Part shown: in pieces, positions 1-7,065 of the stretch
Numbering within the stretch: position 1 is the stretch's first letter
How the letters are laid out: every line of letters starts with the position of its first letter
Assembly: GCA_023128035.1 (NCBI GenBank)
Contig: JAGMES010000044.1
Location: 1 to 30,620 of the forward strand
DNA: 30,620 nt
From: Halanaerobiales bacterium
Lineage (GTDB): Bacteria > Bacillota_F > Halanaerobiia > DY22613
Reading direction: 5' to 3'
Program-made: the position numbers and the translations under genes
Notes under the pieces: model-generated
What the model was told of the DNA's origin: nothing
Seen by the model: only the letters and a program-made list of their open reading frames with translations
Database searches by the model: none

Positions 1-2
1 TT

Positions 3-767
3 TTCAACACTTCAAGCCAATTTGGAACAACTTTTATGTGTATTTTTAAATTAAAAGAAAAAATTAAAACAGTAAAAAACTTAATGGGATTTAGTACGAA
101 TTTGTTGATTCGACTGAATAGTTACCAACAAAGATATATTTTAGCCCATGAATACTATCATTTTTTGGATGTAAAGGGTGAAGATAAATATTTTGATGGT
201 ATTTTTATTGATGATGCAAATGATAACTTGAATGAACGAAAGGCAGATTATTTTGCAACTTTACTTTTATTAGATGAAAATCAGGTGCGTCATAGATTTG
301 AGAATTTAAAAAAGCTAGAATATAGTTTTGAAGAAATAGTATGTAAATTAATGAATGTGTTTAAAGTCCCATATAAAATGATGTCCATTCGTTTGTTAGA
401 GATAGGATTAATTAAAGATTCTGATTTAATAAGTAATAGAATGTTAGACTATAATAAAACAGAAAAATTATTTGATGAATTAGGACTAGATAAATTTATT
501 TTAGTTAGAACTACAACTATTAAATTTGGAAATATTAAAATATATTTGAAATTAGCCGAAAAAGAAATGCTAGAAGAAGATTATAATAATGCTCTTAAAT
601 ATTATGAGAATATATCAAACAGATTAAATAATACTAATACAGATTTATTTATTCATGAGTTTGAAAAAACAATTAAAAAGTTTTCCGACGATTTCAATCC
701 AGACCAGCAAGAAAAAATAGAAAAAATACGAGAATGTTTAGAAGACTTAAAAAGGGGGAATTCATAG
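3..767 (+). CDS. ImmA/IrrE (M78-like) metallopeptidase, 5' end outside window
   Basis: Numbered from the ATG at 36, residues 38-42 (HEYYH) form a zinc-binding HExxH motif inside the AHExxHF context typical of ImmA/IrrE proteases. About 25 residues on, NERKADYFA supplies the expected downstream acidic ligand (E67 or D71). The C-terminal half (roughly 170-205) is helical and resembles a single TPR-like hairpin. ImmA-type proteases cleave cognate repressors in mobile elements or stress circuits; no such repressor is visible here, but the frame stays open to base 3, so the true start and perhaps an N-terminal HTH domain lie upstream. Its TAG overlaps the GTG of the next gene by one base, so the two are probably translationally coupled. 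The family assignment is fairly secure; the substrate is unknown. Confidence 0.75.
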   Translation, partial: FNTSSQFGTTFMCIFKLKEKIKTVKNLMGFSTNLLIRLNSYQQRYILAHEYYHFLDVKGEDKYFDGIFIDDANDNLNERKADYFATLLLLDENQVRHRFENLKKLEYSFEEIVCKLMNVFKVPYKMMSIRLLEIGLIKDSDLISNRMLDYNKTEKLFDELGLDKFILVRTTTIKFGNIKIYLKLAEKEMLEEDYNNALKYYENISNRLNNTNTDLFIHEFEKTIKKFSDDFNPDQQEKIEKIRECLEDLKRGNS

Positions 768-985
768 TGTTATCAAATTTGGATTCCTCCGAAACGAATG
801 ATTGGAATGAAAGAGAAGTTGATGAATTAATTGATATATGTGCTTTTTATGATGTTGGAAAAAGATATACTCACTATTATATGGTACAAGATGGTGAACG
901 AAGTGACCAAAAAATGAGGCAAAAACTTGAACCTAGTTTTTTTGTCAAGGAAAATATTAATAAGAACATTATTATTCAATATTAA
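767..985 (+). CDS. Small hypothetical protein coupled to the ImmA-like gene
   Basis: I chose the GTG at 767 over the upstream ATG at 734. An AAAGGGGG ribosome binding site at 751-758 lies 8 bases before it, and the GTG overlaps the TAG of the preceding gene (TAGTG). The product is about 72 residues, rich in acidic and aromatic residues, with no signal peptide or membrane segment. I do not recognise the family. The tight coupling to an ImmA-like peptidase suggests a partner, but nothing in the sequence gives its function. Confidence 0.5.
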   Translation: MLSNLDSSETNDWNEREVDELIDICAFYDVGKRYTHYYMVQDGERSDQKMRQKLEPSFFVKENINKNIIIQY

Positions 986-1044
986 TGCAGGGACAGGTTT
1001 AAGTGCCTGATTGATTTTCTACTCATTTTTATTACATCAGATTA

Positions 1045-1092
1045 TTAATCCTATAAATTTTAGTGGTTTCATGAGAAAATTTATAGGATTAA
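1045..1092. repeat. 17-bp perfect inverted repeat, 14-nt loop
   Basis: Arms at 1045-1061 and 1076-1092 are exact reverse complements (TTAATCCTATAAATTTT and its partner). No U-tract follows, so it is a poor terminator. The right half plus the following ATAAAATGACG recurs near 3703-3735, ahead of another tRNA-Ser fragment, so it may be part of the repeated cassette boundary. Confidence 0.5.
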
Positions 1093-1136
1093 ATAAAATG
1101 ACGTTTAAAAAAAAACCACGTAGAAGGCGGTTTATA

Positions 1137-1184
1137 AAACTCGAAATCAAGTAAGCAATTATGTATGGTTCGTGGGTCAAGGCT
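1137..1184 (+). pseudogene. tRNA-Ser(CGA) 3'-half fragment, copy a
   Basis: The sequence runs from the anticodon arm (ACTCGAAATCAAGTAAGC, CGA in the loop) through the variable arm (AATTATGTATGG) into a damaged T-arm (TTCGTGGGTCAAGG). No 5' half (acceptor strand and D-arm) is recognisable before it and no acceptor strand follows. It is the same type as copies c, e and f and is best read as a decayed attachment-site remnant. A short open frame from the ATG at 1161 to 1280 starts inside it and may be a fragment of another gene. Confidence 0.6.
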
Positions 1185-1411
1185 TACGATTGTGAGGTTA
1201 ATGGCCTTATTGGTACGTTTGGCAACAATGCAGATACGATAGCTTCAACTTACGGTTTTAGCATTACAAGAACTAAATAGTTGTTTGGTTTTTTAAGATT
1301 GGGCATAATTTTATTGATATGCTAAAATTCTAGACTACTATCGGAGTAGTATGGGACTGGATTCTCTAGGGATTTCAAAAACAAACACCTGATATGGTCT
1401 TTAGAGATTGC
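1185..1411. other. Intergenic debris
   Basis: There is no intact gene. A frame from 1161 to 1280 encodes about 39 residues ending in TYGFSITRTK before TAG. It looks like a piece of a coding sequence, but it has no ribosome binding site and I do not recognise it. Confidence 0.3.
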
Positions 1412-1485
1412 TTTTTAAAAAAGATAGTTGACAAATTTAAGAAACTAGAGTATTATATCAATTTTGCTGGCTTTGATTGAACCGA
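1412..1485 (+). pseudogene. Relic copy of padR promoter fused to internal padR sequence
   Basis: Bases 1418-1462 match 4208-4252, the promoter of the intact padR, base for base, including TTGACA, the 17-bp spacer and TATTAT. The match then jumps directly to padR codons (TTTTGCTGGCTTTGATTGAA, equivalent to 4386-4405). The relic therefore lacks 134 bp (4253-4386), which hold the operator, ribosome binding site and start codon, with an AT at both deletion ends. Similarity ends near ACCGA at 1485. Confidence 0.8.
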
Positions 1486-1554
1486 AGTAGCTATATTTAA
1501 TGGAGTCAGTTCCTTATGGGAAGTGACGGTTTTTATATTTACTTAAACGATATT

Positions 1555-1613
1555 CGACTCGAAATCTAGTAGATGCCCAAAAGTGTCTCGCGGATTCGAA
1601 TCCCTCTCAGCGA
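1555..1613 (+). pseudogene. tRNA-Ser(CGA) 3'-half fragment, copy b
   Basis: This is the best preserved copy: anticodon arm CGACTCGAAATCTAGTAG, long variable arm, then a nearly complete T-arm GCGGATTCGAATCCC and acceptor-like TCTCAGCGA. The 5' half is absent. A strong terminator follows 17 bases later, as expected for a tRNA gene. With copy d it forms a subtype (TAGATGC...AAAA) different from a, c, e and f. Confidence 0.7.
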
Positions 1614-1630
1614 TAATATATGATTGATAA

Positions 1631-1664
1631 GGACTTCTGGGATTATAGTCAGAAGTCCTTTTTT
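1631..1664 (+). terminator. Intrinsic terminator after tRNA-Ser fragment b
   Basis: Stem GGACTTCTG (1631-1639) pairs with CAGAAGTCC (1650-1658), followed by six T. The same hairpin core recurs at 6791-6820 and 8059-8088. Confidence 0.85.
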
Positions 1665-2101
1665 GATTCTTGGGAGAGTAAATACAAATTGTCGCCGAAA
1701 TGTCGTTATAATAGTTAAAACGGTTAAAATCAAAGTTGTGGGCTTCTTTAAGTTTTCTTATCTTAAAGAAAGTCATGAAATAGAGGTTAGAGAATCTTTT
1801 GTAGAGCTGCCAAGTATTTAAACTTATGTTCCTATTTGAATTGATAAATTGGGTTATAAGATGTCTAGCAAGAAATTAGTTAATATGGATGAAAAAACTT
1901 ATAATAAGTGTCAGAAGACAGCAGGAATAATTTGTTGAGTATAGAAGAGATAATTAAAGAACCAGAGTCCTAGATCTACTATTTTACTTGAGAAGGTGAA
2001 ATCAAATAATAAGGTGCATTAATTACTTTAATATCATATATTATTTATAGAGAGATCATGTACTTTGGGACTAATAAATACTCAAAAACGAGGGATACTA
2101 G
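1665..2101. other. Degenerate leader ahead of the TAC operon
   Basis: No intact gene is seen. Bases 1687-1720 resemble 6948-6980, also downstream of a copy of the terminator, so the repeat includes flanking sequence. An ATG at 1861 opens a 25-codon frame ending at 1938; one shift later the frame continues as SIEEIIKEPES, suggesting a small frameshifted gene remnant. A GAGGG ribosome binding site at 2090-2094 serves the next gene. I cannot place its promoter with confidence. Confidence 0.35.
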
Positions 2102-2680
2102 ATGTGTTCTCAAGAATTGATAGGATATCACGGTACTTTTGTTGATTGTGTTAAGAATATACTAGATAATGGGTTCATATTTCATCAAAGAAAAGATCAT
2201 TGGTTAGGGCAAGGTATATATTTTTATAAGGATGATTTAAATCAAGCTAAAGTATGGGCAACTGTTAAGTCTAGAAATAATCTACATTATAGGGATAAAG
2301 AAGTTGCGGTGATTAAAGTAATTTTAAAAGTAAAAAAAGACAAATTGCTTAATTTAAACTTACGAGAAGACGTTAAAAAAATTCTAAATTTTGCGCTACA
2401 ACTTAACTGTGATTTTGATCCAGATAATGTAGATGCCAATAGAGCATTCGTAATTGATTCTATATGTGAAGAAGAGGATTTTGAGGTTGTTATCATGTCT
2501 TTTACACATGAAAATCAAACGATACGAGATATACAACAACAATTGGGAGCAGCTTTAGGTTTTCATTTTACTGAGCAACAAATTTGTGTTAAAAACGACA
2601 TTTGTATAGTGAGCAAGGAATGTGTATATCCGAGAAATGATGTTAAAATAGATTATAAGCAAAGAAAAAAATGGGGGTGA
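2102..2680 (+). CDS. ADP-ribosyltransferase-like toxin of a toxin-antitoxin-chaperone operon (CmdT-like)
   Basis: The 192-residue cytosolic protein shows ART/PARP-like NAD-binding signatures: YHGT at 9-12, then LGQGIYFY at 35-42 followed by A..WA (49-53), the same layout as DUF3990 and PARP-type ARTs (H...G and Y...Y elements). A catalytic acidic residue should lie in the C-terminal third; I cannot assign it with certainty. Next come a small acidic protein and a SecB-like chaperone in one tight operon. Toxin (ART), antitoxin, SecB-like chaperone is the arrangement of CmdTAC, where CmdT ADP-ribosylates mRNA when phage infection releases it. By position and motifs this is the toxin. Target and phage range are unknown. 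The start is supported by GAGGG 7 bases upstream. Confidence 0.7.
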   Translation: MCSQELIGYHGTFVDCVKNILDNGFIFHQRKDHWLGQGIYFYKDDLNQAKVWATVKSRNNLHYRDKEVAVIKVILKVKKDKLLNLNLREDVKKILNFALQLNCDFDPDNVDANRAFVIDSICEEEDFEVVIMSFTHENQTIRDIQQQLGAALGFHFTEQQICVKNDICIVSKECVYPRNDVKIDYKQRKKWG

Positions 2681-2685
2681 ATGAT

Positions 2686-2970
2686 ATGAATAAGAATATA
2701 TTGGACTTAGCTGAGTTTTACGGAATTAAAGTTAATGATGATAAGGGCTGCAGAATTATCAAGGATGGAATTTTACGACCTGCAACTAGTAAAGATATGG
2801 AATCTATTTTAGGGTTATCTTTAGATTATTTCTCTGACGAGATTTATGCAAATTGGATTTCTGAAAATGTAAAAACTAATTTTTCCGTTGAAAGGAAAAA
2901 TTGGTTTATGGATAATACTCATCTTACGGATTTTAAGGAAATACCTGAAGAGCTAAAAGGAGCTGCTTAA
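2686..2970 (+). CDS. Small antitoxin of the TAC operon (CmdA-like by position)
   Basis: I favour the ATG at 2686 (94 residues) over 2671, because GGGGGTGA at 2673-2680 is an ideal ribosome binding site 5 bases before it; the upstream ATG would sit inside that site. The Shine-Dalgarno sequence overlaps the toxin stop codon, giving translational coupling. The product is soluble and acidic, with no HTH visible to me. Placement between an ART-like toxin and a SecB-like chaperone is what identifies it as the likely antitoxin. In known TAC systems the antitoxin C-terminus is the chaperone-addiction segment; here that would be the last 25 or so residues (HLTDFKEIPEELKGAA). This role is inferred. Confidence 0.6.
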   Translation: MNKNILDLAEFYGIKVNDDKGCRIIKDGILRPATSKDMESILGLSLDYFSDEIYANWISENVKTNFSVERKNWFMDNTHLTDFKEIPEELKGAA

Positions 2971-2971
2971 G

Positions 2972-3454
2972 ATGAATGCTATTTTAGAATTTAAAGGTTT
3001 TACTGTGGAGAAATTGTTATATCAAAGAAACGCATATTTTTGGAGGAGAGTAAACGTCTCTGAAGAAATTACTAATATTGATCTTAATCCGAGATTTAAT
3101 TTTAAAGTATGTCTAAATCCAGATAATTATTTAGAAGCAAATATAGTTATAGGAGTAGTAATTGGAAATATTAGCAAAGAGGAAAACTCTCCTTTCGAAG
3201 TAAATGCAATAATCAATGGTTTTTTTAAACTTTTGGAGAAAACCGAAAAAGATATTGCAAAAAACTTCTTTGCGACTAATGCAATAGCAGTTTTGTTTCC
3301 GTATTTACGTTCCTTGGTAATTGATATTACTAGTAAGGGAGACCATCAACCACTAATATTACCAACTTTAAATATAATAGAGACAGTAAAGGAATATGAA
3401 AAAGAAAACGAGTTGTTTTTTGAAAATGTTTGGCTTAATGAGGAAATTGTTTAG
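2972..3454 (+). CDS. SecB-like chaperone of the TAC operon (CmdC-like)
   Basis: The 160-residue protein has SecB family hallmarks: PFEVNAIINGFFKL (74-87), corresponding to the SecB FEV..GxF.L strand, and N...LFPYLRS.V..IT..G..PLILPTLN (103-134), corresponding to the conserved LFPY.R and P..LPP.N segments. Canonical SecB is generally missing from Firmicutes, so a SecB homologue here points to a dedicated TAC chaperone, which folds the antitoxin and releases it on stress or infection. It starts 1 base after the antitoxin stop, with AAAAGGAG at 2955-2962. The family call is strong by motif; the TAC function follows from context. Confidence 0.75.
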   Translation: MNAILEFKGFTVEKLLYQRNAYFWRRVNVSEEITNIDLNPRFNFKVCLNPDNYLEANIVIGVVIGNISKEENSPFEVNAIINGFFKLLEKTEKDIAKNFFATNAIAVLFPYLRSLVIDITSKGDHQPLILPTLNIIETVKEYEKENELFFENVWLNEEIV

Positions 3455-3776
3455 TTAAATAAAGATAATAAATGTGCCCAAATACTGTTAAGGATTGATT
3501 AAAAGCTTGAAAGCAAATCAGTTAACCAAAGACTTATGTTAAAAAATTAAAGTTTTATTAGCTTTTGTAATTATGTTTTTATTAAAATTAAATAACGACC
3601 GCTGTTTTGCCGATGAGGCGAACGTTTAAAAGATAATTAGCGACAGTCGCTTAAATAGTTGAAAACAATAGAAATTAAATCAAATTAGTAAGTGTGCAAT
3701 TCATGAAAATTTAATTTTATTTATAAAATGACGATAAACCTTGACAATTAGCTAAAACTATCCAAAACACGCTTCA
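3455..3776. other. Intergenic region after the TAC operon
   Basis: No gene is seen. It holds a small GC-rich palindrome (GCGACAGTCGC, 3641-3651) and, at about 3703-3737, a stretch similar to 1069-1102 (TTCATGA, AAATTTA, ATAAAATGACG) that precedes a tRNA-Ser fragment in both places. Confidence 0.35.
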
Positions 3777-3826
3777 CAAAACTCGAAATTGAGTAGGCAA
3801 TTATGTACGGTTTCTGAGTTCAAGGG
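3777..3826 (+). pseudogene. tRNA-Ser(CGA) 3'-half fragment, copy c
   Basis: ACTCGAAATTGAGTAGGC (intact anticodon stem with CGA loop) is followed by AATTATGTACGG and a T-arm-like TTTCTGAGTTCAAG. The 5' half and acceptor strand are missing. It closely matches copy a in sequence and in the flank before it. Confidence 0.6.
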
Positions 3827-3919
3827 CTAATCGTGCATCAAATACAGGTTTTACTTATTTTAGAGTTTGATACGGTGAACCGTATCATTAGTAATGGGTA
3901 ATTTTTTGATATAGACATA

Positions 3920-3959
3920 GAAGAAGAATCCTCTGAGTCAGAGGATTCTTCTTCATTTT
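3920..3959 (+). terminator. Strong hairpin, probable terminator
   Basis: A 17-bp perfect inverted repeat (3920-3936 with 3938-3954; GAAGAAGAATCCTCTGA) around a single G, followed by a short T-rich run. The hairpin is strong but the U-tract is weak. It lies between tRNA fragments c and d with no intact gene on either side. Confidence 0.6.
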
Positions 3960-4097
3960 CAAATAGAAAGTATTATTTTCATCAGTCTATGCTATTTATC
4001 AAGTGATGAACAAAAAAAGGCTACAAGCTGATGTTGCAGAAGTAAAAAAGTATGCGATAGGAGAATTACTAGTTAACAATTTTAAATAAGAATCACC

Positions 4098-4153
4098 AAC
4101 TTAGAAATTGAGTAGATGCGAAAAACCGTCTTACGGGTTCGAAGTGGACTCTT
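4098..4153 (+). pseudogene. tRNA-Ser(CGA)-type 3'-half fragment, copy d
   Basis: AACTTAGAAATTGAGTAGATGC, variable region AAAAACCGTCT, T-arm ACGGGTTCGAAGT. The anticodon is mutated to TTA/TAG-like, so it is degenerate, but it shares the TAGATGC subtype with copy b. A terminator follows directly. Confidence 0.5.
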
Positions 4154-4155
4154 TT

Positions 4156-4195
4156 AAATAGTATCTAGATTATAAATTTAGATACTATTTTTTTT
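4156..4195 (+). terminator. Intrinsic terminator
   Basis: Stem AAATAGTATCTA (4156-4167) pairs with TAGATACTATTT (4179-4190), followed by five more T. It closes the tRNA-derived segment just ahead of the padR promoter. Confidence 0.75.
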
Positions 4196-4217
4196 ATAAA
4201 TTTTTTTAAAAAGATAG

Positions 4218-4280
4218 TTGACAAATTTAAGAAACTAGAGTATTATATCAATATAAGATATATCATATATCGATATATCT
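4218..4280 (+). promoter_or_regulatory. padR promoter and probable PadR operator
   Basis: TTGACA (4218-4223), a 17-base spacer and TATTAT (4241-4246) form a near-consensus sigma-A promoter. Just downstream, AGATATATC (4256-4264) and GATATATCT (4272-4280) form an inverted repeat with 7-base spacing, and a further AGATATATTT half-site follows at 4301. The position is right for autorepression by the PadR protein. Confidence 0.75.
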
Positions 4281-4330
4281 AAAGCAAATATATTCATTTT
4301 AGATATATTTAACGTCTGGGAGGTGTACAA

Positions 4331-4669
4331 ATGGCGAGAAAAAAATCATTTGCAGAAGCTCAGCTAACAGACTCGGCTTATTATATTTTGCTGGCTTTGA
4401 TTGAACCGATGCATGGATATGGAATTATGCAGTATATTGAGGAGTTAACAAATAAGGAGGTACTCATAGGCCCTGCAACCTTATATACAACTTTAAAAAA
4501 AATGCAGAGTGCTGAATTAGTTGTATTAGGTGAAGATGATACCGATAGACGAAAAACGTATACTATTACGGAAAAAGGTAAGGAAGTTATTGTCAAAGAA
4601 ATTGGTAGACGAATAAGAATGGCTGAACATGGAAAAAACGCACTAAGTAAGTTAAAAGGGGGAAACTAA
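4331..4669 (+). CDS. PadR family transcriptional regulator
   Basis: The 112-residue winged-helix protein carries the PadR signature: YILLALIEPMHGYGIMQYIE near the N-terminus, then GPATLYTTLKKMQSAELVV as recognition helix and wing, and DTDRRKTYTITEKGKEV. Its length is typical of PadR-s1 proteins that lack a long effector domain. Ribosome binding site GGGAGGTG. The stop is followed one base later by the next start, so it is co-transcribed with a DUF2812 membrane protein. This pairing is common in Firmicutes and usually works as a drug- or envelope-stress-responsive module. A deleted relic of this gene lies at 1412-1485. Confidence 0.9.
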   Translation: MARKKSFAEAQLTDSAYYILLALIEPMHGYGIMQYIEELTNKEVLIGPATLYTTLKKMQSAELVVLGEDDTDRRKTYTITEKGKEVIVKEIGRRIRMAEHGKNALSKLKGGN

Positions 4670-4670
4670 T

Positions 4671-5219
4671 ATGGGAAAAGGTAAACAAAAAAAGTTTAAA
4701 TTTTCTATGGGATTGGCTTTTAATGAAGATAAAGAAATGAAAATGTTAAGTAAAATGGCTAAGGCAGGTTGGATTTTTTCTTCTTGGTCAAAATTGGGAT
4801 ATAACTTTAAAAAGGGAGATCCACAAGATTTAATCTATTGTACGGACACTTACAATCTAAAGGAAGGTGAAAGTGAACAGTATTTTAACCTTTTTACGGA
4901 TGCAGGCTGGACACATGTATGTTCAGTGGGAAGTTCTATTCACTTTTTTTCTGCACAGCCTAACACAAAATCTATATATACTGATAAAGTAACATTAGCT
5001 GAAAAATATGAAAATAGTAAAAAAGATGTACATAAGGCTGCAATAGTATTAAGTATAATATTAGTAACTTCTTTTTTGATAAATATCCTCTTGAATAGAT
5101 TCTGGAATAATGAAGTTGTAGATTTTTTAGTTACATTAATCACAGGTTTATCTTTTGGATGTTTAGTAGCTATGATAATGACTAGTATTGCATTAAATTC
5201 GCGGATAAAGAATCTTTAG
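4671..5219 (+). CDS. DUF2812 domain membrane protein
   Basis: The first roughly 110 residues form the cytosolic DUF2812 domain (lysine-rich start, then MAKAGWIFSSW, YCTDTYN, LFTDAGWTHVCSVGSSIHFFSA). Two predicted membrane helices follow (about 124-141 AAIVLSIILVTSFLINILL and 151-175). It is the second gene of the padR operon. Proteins of this family are nearly always encoded beside PadR regulators; the biochemical role is not established. It lies upstream of a bidirectional terminator. Confidence 0.85.
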   Translation: MGKGKQKKFKFSMGLAFNEDKEMKMLSKMAKAGWIFSSWSKLGYNFKKGDPQDLIYCTDTYNLKEGESEQYFNLFTDAGWTHVCSVGSSIHFFSAQPNTKSIYTDKVTLAEKYENSKKDVHKAAIVLSIILVTSFLINILLNRFWNNEVVDFLVTLITGLSFGCLVAMIMTSIALNSRIKNL

Positions 5220-5273
5220 TGCTTTATTTGATCAATTAAAGTATACTAATAATTTGCCTACATAACTATAAAA

Positions 5274-5327
5274 AATCCCTGGTTAAGTTCTGAATCTTCC
5301 GATCAGACTAACCAGGGTTGTTTTGTT
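5274..5327. terminator. Bidirectional terminator between convergent genes
   Basis: CCCTGGTTA (5277-5285) pairs with TAACCAGGG (5309-5317). The stem extends inward through AGTTCTGA/TCAGACT, with A-run and T-run flanks, so it can stop transcription from both the padR operon and the convergent gene. Confidence 0.85.
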
Positions 5328-5764
5328 TAAAATGTAAAGCTAATATGTAATAAATCAGGTAATCCAATTCCAATAATTAAATTTTCATCTATTCTATAAT
5401 CATAGCCAACCCCAACATAAGGCATTAAAAGGGTTACTGTACCATATTCAAAATAACCAGCGCCTCCATTACCTGGTAAACCCTTACCAAAGTAGTTTCT
5501 TTTTGTGTACCCTATACACCAATTAATTCCTGATATAGAGGTAGTGTATTTTTTTTCACCAAAATACTTAGTTTGAGCTGAACCAATAATAGGAGAAGTT
5601 ACTCCAATTGAAAAAACAGCTTCATTTCTGAAATCGGTCATGGTGTTATTCATGTTAACGTTTACTGTGACACCATTAGTACTGTTATTTTCCTCTGCTA
5701 GAGCATAACCACTCATTAAAAAAATTAAAACTAAAACAAAAGCAGTGATTTTAAATTTGTTCAT
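5327..5764 (-). CDS. Secreted beta-rich protein, possible small outer-membrane protein
   Basis: A clear signal peptide (hydrophobic run after MNKFKIT, cleavage after ALA near residue 23) precedes about 120 residues rich in Gly, aromatic and alternating polar/hydrophobic residues. The protein ends in LLHISFTF, an alternating strand with a terminal Phe like the beta-signal of outer-membrane barrels. At about 120 mature residues it could form an eight-stranded barrel or a fragment of one. No family is recognised. It has an excellent AGGAGG ribosome binding site and is monocistronic. If the host is a diderm Firmicute, an outer-membrane location is likely; that is inference. Confidence 0.65.
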   Translation of the reverse strand: MNKFKITAFVLVLIFLMSGYALAEENNSTNGVTVNVNMNNTMTDFRNEAVFSIGVTSPIIGSAQTKYFGEKKYTTSISGINWCIGYTKRNYFGKGLPGNGGAGYFEYGTVTLLMPYVGVGYDYRIDENLIIGIGLPDLLHISFTF

Positions 5765-5915
5765 TATTTTCCTCCTAAATATCTTTTTAATAATATATTC
5801 TATTTTACATCATCACTCTCCTTTTATAAAATTAATTTAAATAAAAAAAATTCATAAGCTGATAGATCAATTAGAGAATGATAAATCGAATACGAAAGAA
5901 ATACAAGAGGTTTTG

Positions 5916-6770
5916 ATGAAGAATCACCTTGCATATGAAATAACATCAACTATAAAAAACAACAAAAGTATAGATATTTACATATACACAAATGGTGTGG
6001 TAGCCAATTTAAAGTTCGAAGGTAAAGAAACTAACTACGCTAAATATATAGATATAGCTAAAAAGATGATAAATTCCTTTAGAATTTCGAATATCAGTTA
6101 TAAAGCTATTTCCGATATAATCGAAAAGGAATGGAATAAATATGTTTTAAACGACCTTGAATTTTATTATCCTAATGATAGTTTGATATATGACGAAATA
6201 GAGGAATGGGCAGAAAAAAGAATTGAAGCTTTCAATTATATCCTTGATAATCTAAAAACAAAATGGAATCATGGTCCGATTAAAATATATGTATTTAATG
6301 ATCATGAACACGGGAGAAAATATGGGGTAATGGCAGGTATTGCTTCCGTATCTGTACGTAAAATTTTTACAACATACAAACAATCTCCTGGGCATGAATT
6401 AACTCATATTATTTCATGTAATATGAATAATTTAGAATTTATTAAGTCACTTTTGATCATTGAAGGGTTGGCAAGTTATTTAAATATGGATGAGAGAGAT
6501 AAACATATGTTGGCAGCAGGGTATTTACGACGGAGCAAATTTGAAGTTAAGTTATTGGGGGAAAACTTTATAAAAACCAAACATGCCTATGACTATGGAG
6601 GATCATTTGTTAAATATTTGATTGGAGAGTATGGAATTGATTTTTTTAAAGATTTTTTTAGCCAGAATAAATTCAGCGAAAGGGAAAGCTTTAAATATTA
6701 TTATGGGAAATCAGGAGAGGAATTGATCAATGAATGGAAGGAAGATCTAAAGGACTATAACCCAGAGTAG
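5916..6770 (+). CDS. Gluzincin-type metallopeptidase (peptidase MA-like)
   Basis: The zinc motif HELTH lies in SPGHELTHIISC (about residue 160), and EGLASYL about 28 residues later gives the third ligand, the arrangement of MA-clan gluzincins. The upstream IKIYVFNDHEHGRKYG and the C-terminal YDYGGSFVKYLIGEYG fit peptidase MA-like proteins. No signal peptide is seen. AAGAGG at 5905-5910 supports the ATG at 5916, but the frame is open back to 5841 with protein-like sequence (LIDQLENDKSNTKEIQEVL) and no standard start, so the gene may have lost its 5' end. It is followed directly by a copy of the tRNA-linked terminator. Confidence 0.7.
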   Translation: MKNHLAYEITSTIKNNKSIDIYIYTNGVVANLKFEGKETNYAKYIDIAKKMINSFRISNISYKAISDIIEKEWNKYVLNDLEFYYPNDSLIYDEIEEWAEKRIEAFNYILDNLKTKWNHGPIKIYVFNDHEHGRKYGVMAGIASVSVRKIFTTYKQSPGHELTHIISCNMNNLEFIKSLLIIEGLASYLNMDERDKHMLAAGYLRRSKFEVKLLGENFIKTKHAYDYGGSFVKYLIGEYGIDFFKDFFSQNKFSERESFKYYYGKSGEELINEWKEDLKDYNPE

Positions 6771-6790
6771 ACTTCTACGAGTATATCACG

Positions 6791-6820
6791 GACTTCTGGA
6801 ATTTGACCAGAAGTCTTTTT
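6791..6820 (+). terminator. Intrinsic terminator, second copy of the tRNA-linked hairpin
   Basis: GACTTCTGG (6791-6799) pairs with CCAGAAGTC (6807-6815), then TTTTT. The hairpin and the following TATTTTATTCGTTAA are nearly identical to 8059-8109, and the hairpin core matches 1631-1664. Confidence 0.85.
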
Positions 6821-6845
6821 ACGTGTGTATTTTATTCGTTAATGA

Positions 6846-6890
6846 AAATTGAATAGGCGGTATGTATGTACGTTTGTGTGCATACATAAG
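6846..6890 (+). pseudogene. tRNA-Ser-type 3'-half fragment, copy e (highly degenerate)
   Basis: AAAATTGAATAGGCGG, TATGTATGTACG and TTTGTGTGCAT resemble the anticodon 3' strand, variable arm and start of the T-arm of copies a, c and f. The CGA anticodon is lost. Its identity rests mainly on alignment with the other copies and on the linked terminator repeat. Confidence 0.4.
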
Positions 6891-7065
6891 TAGCAAGGAA
6901 ATCTGGAATTTCGTTAAAAGTGTGTTTAAGGTTTAAGAAGATATATTTAAATAATCGACGAATTGCCGTTATAATAAATTAAAAAAAGTATTTGAATGAC
7001 CTGTTTAAAAGTGAAGAAAATGATTTAAAAAAGAAAAAACACCTCAAAAAGGTGTTATAGTAAGC

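Noticed and set aside
1543..1821. Open frames on both strands across the tRNA-Ser fragment and terminator
   Set aside because: They read through the T-arm, the terminator stem and U-tract, have no ribosome binding site, and their residues follow the inverted repeat.
2972..3454. Housekeeping SecB export chaperone
   Set aside because: The gene lies in a tight operon with an ART-like toxin and a small protein, and the background is Firmicute-like, where export SecB is not expected; a TAC chaperone fits better.
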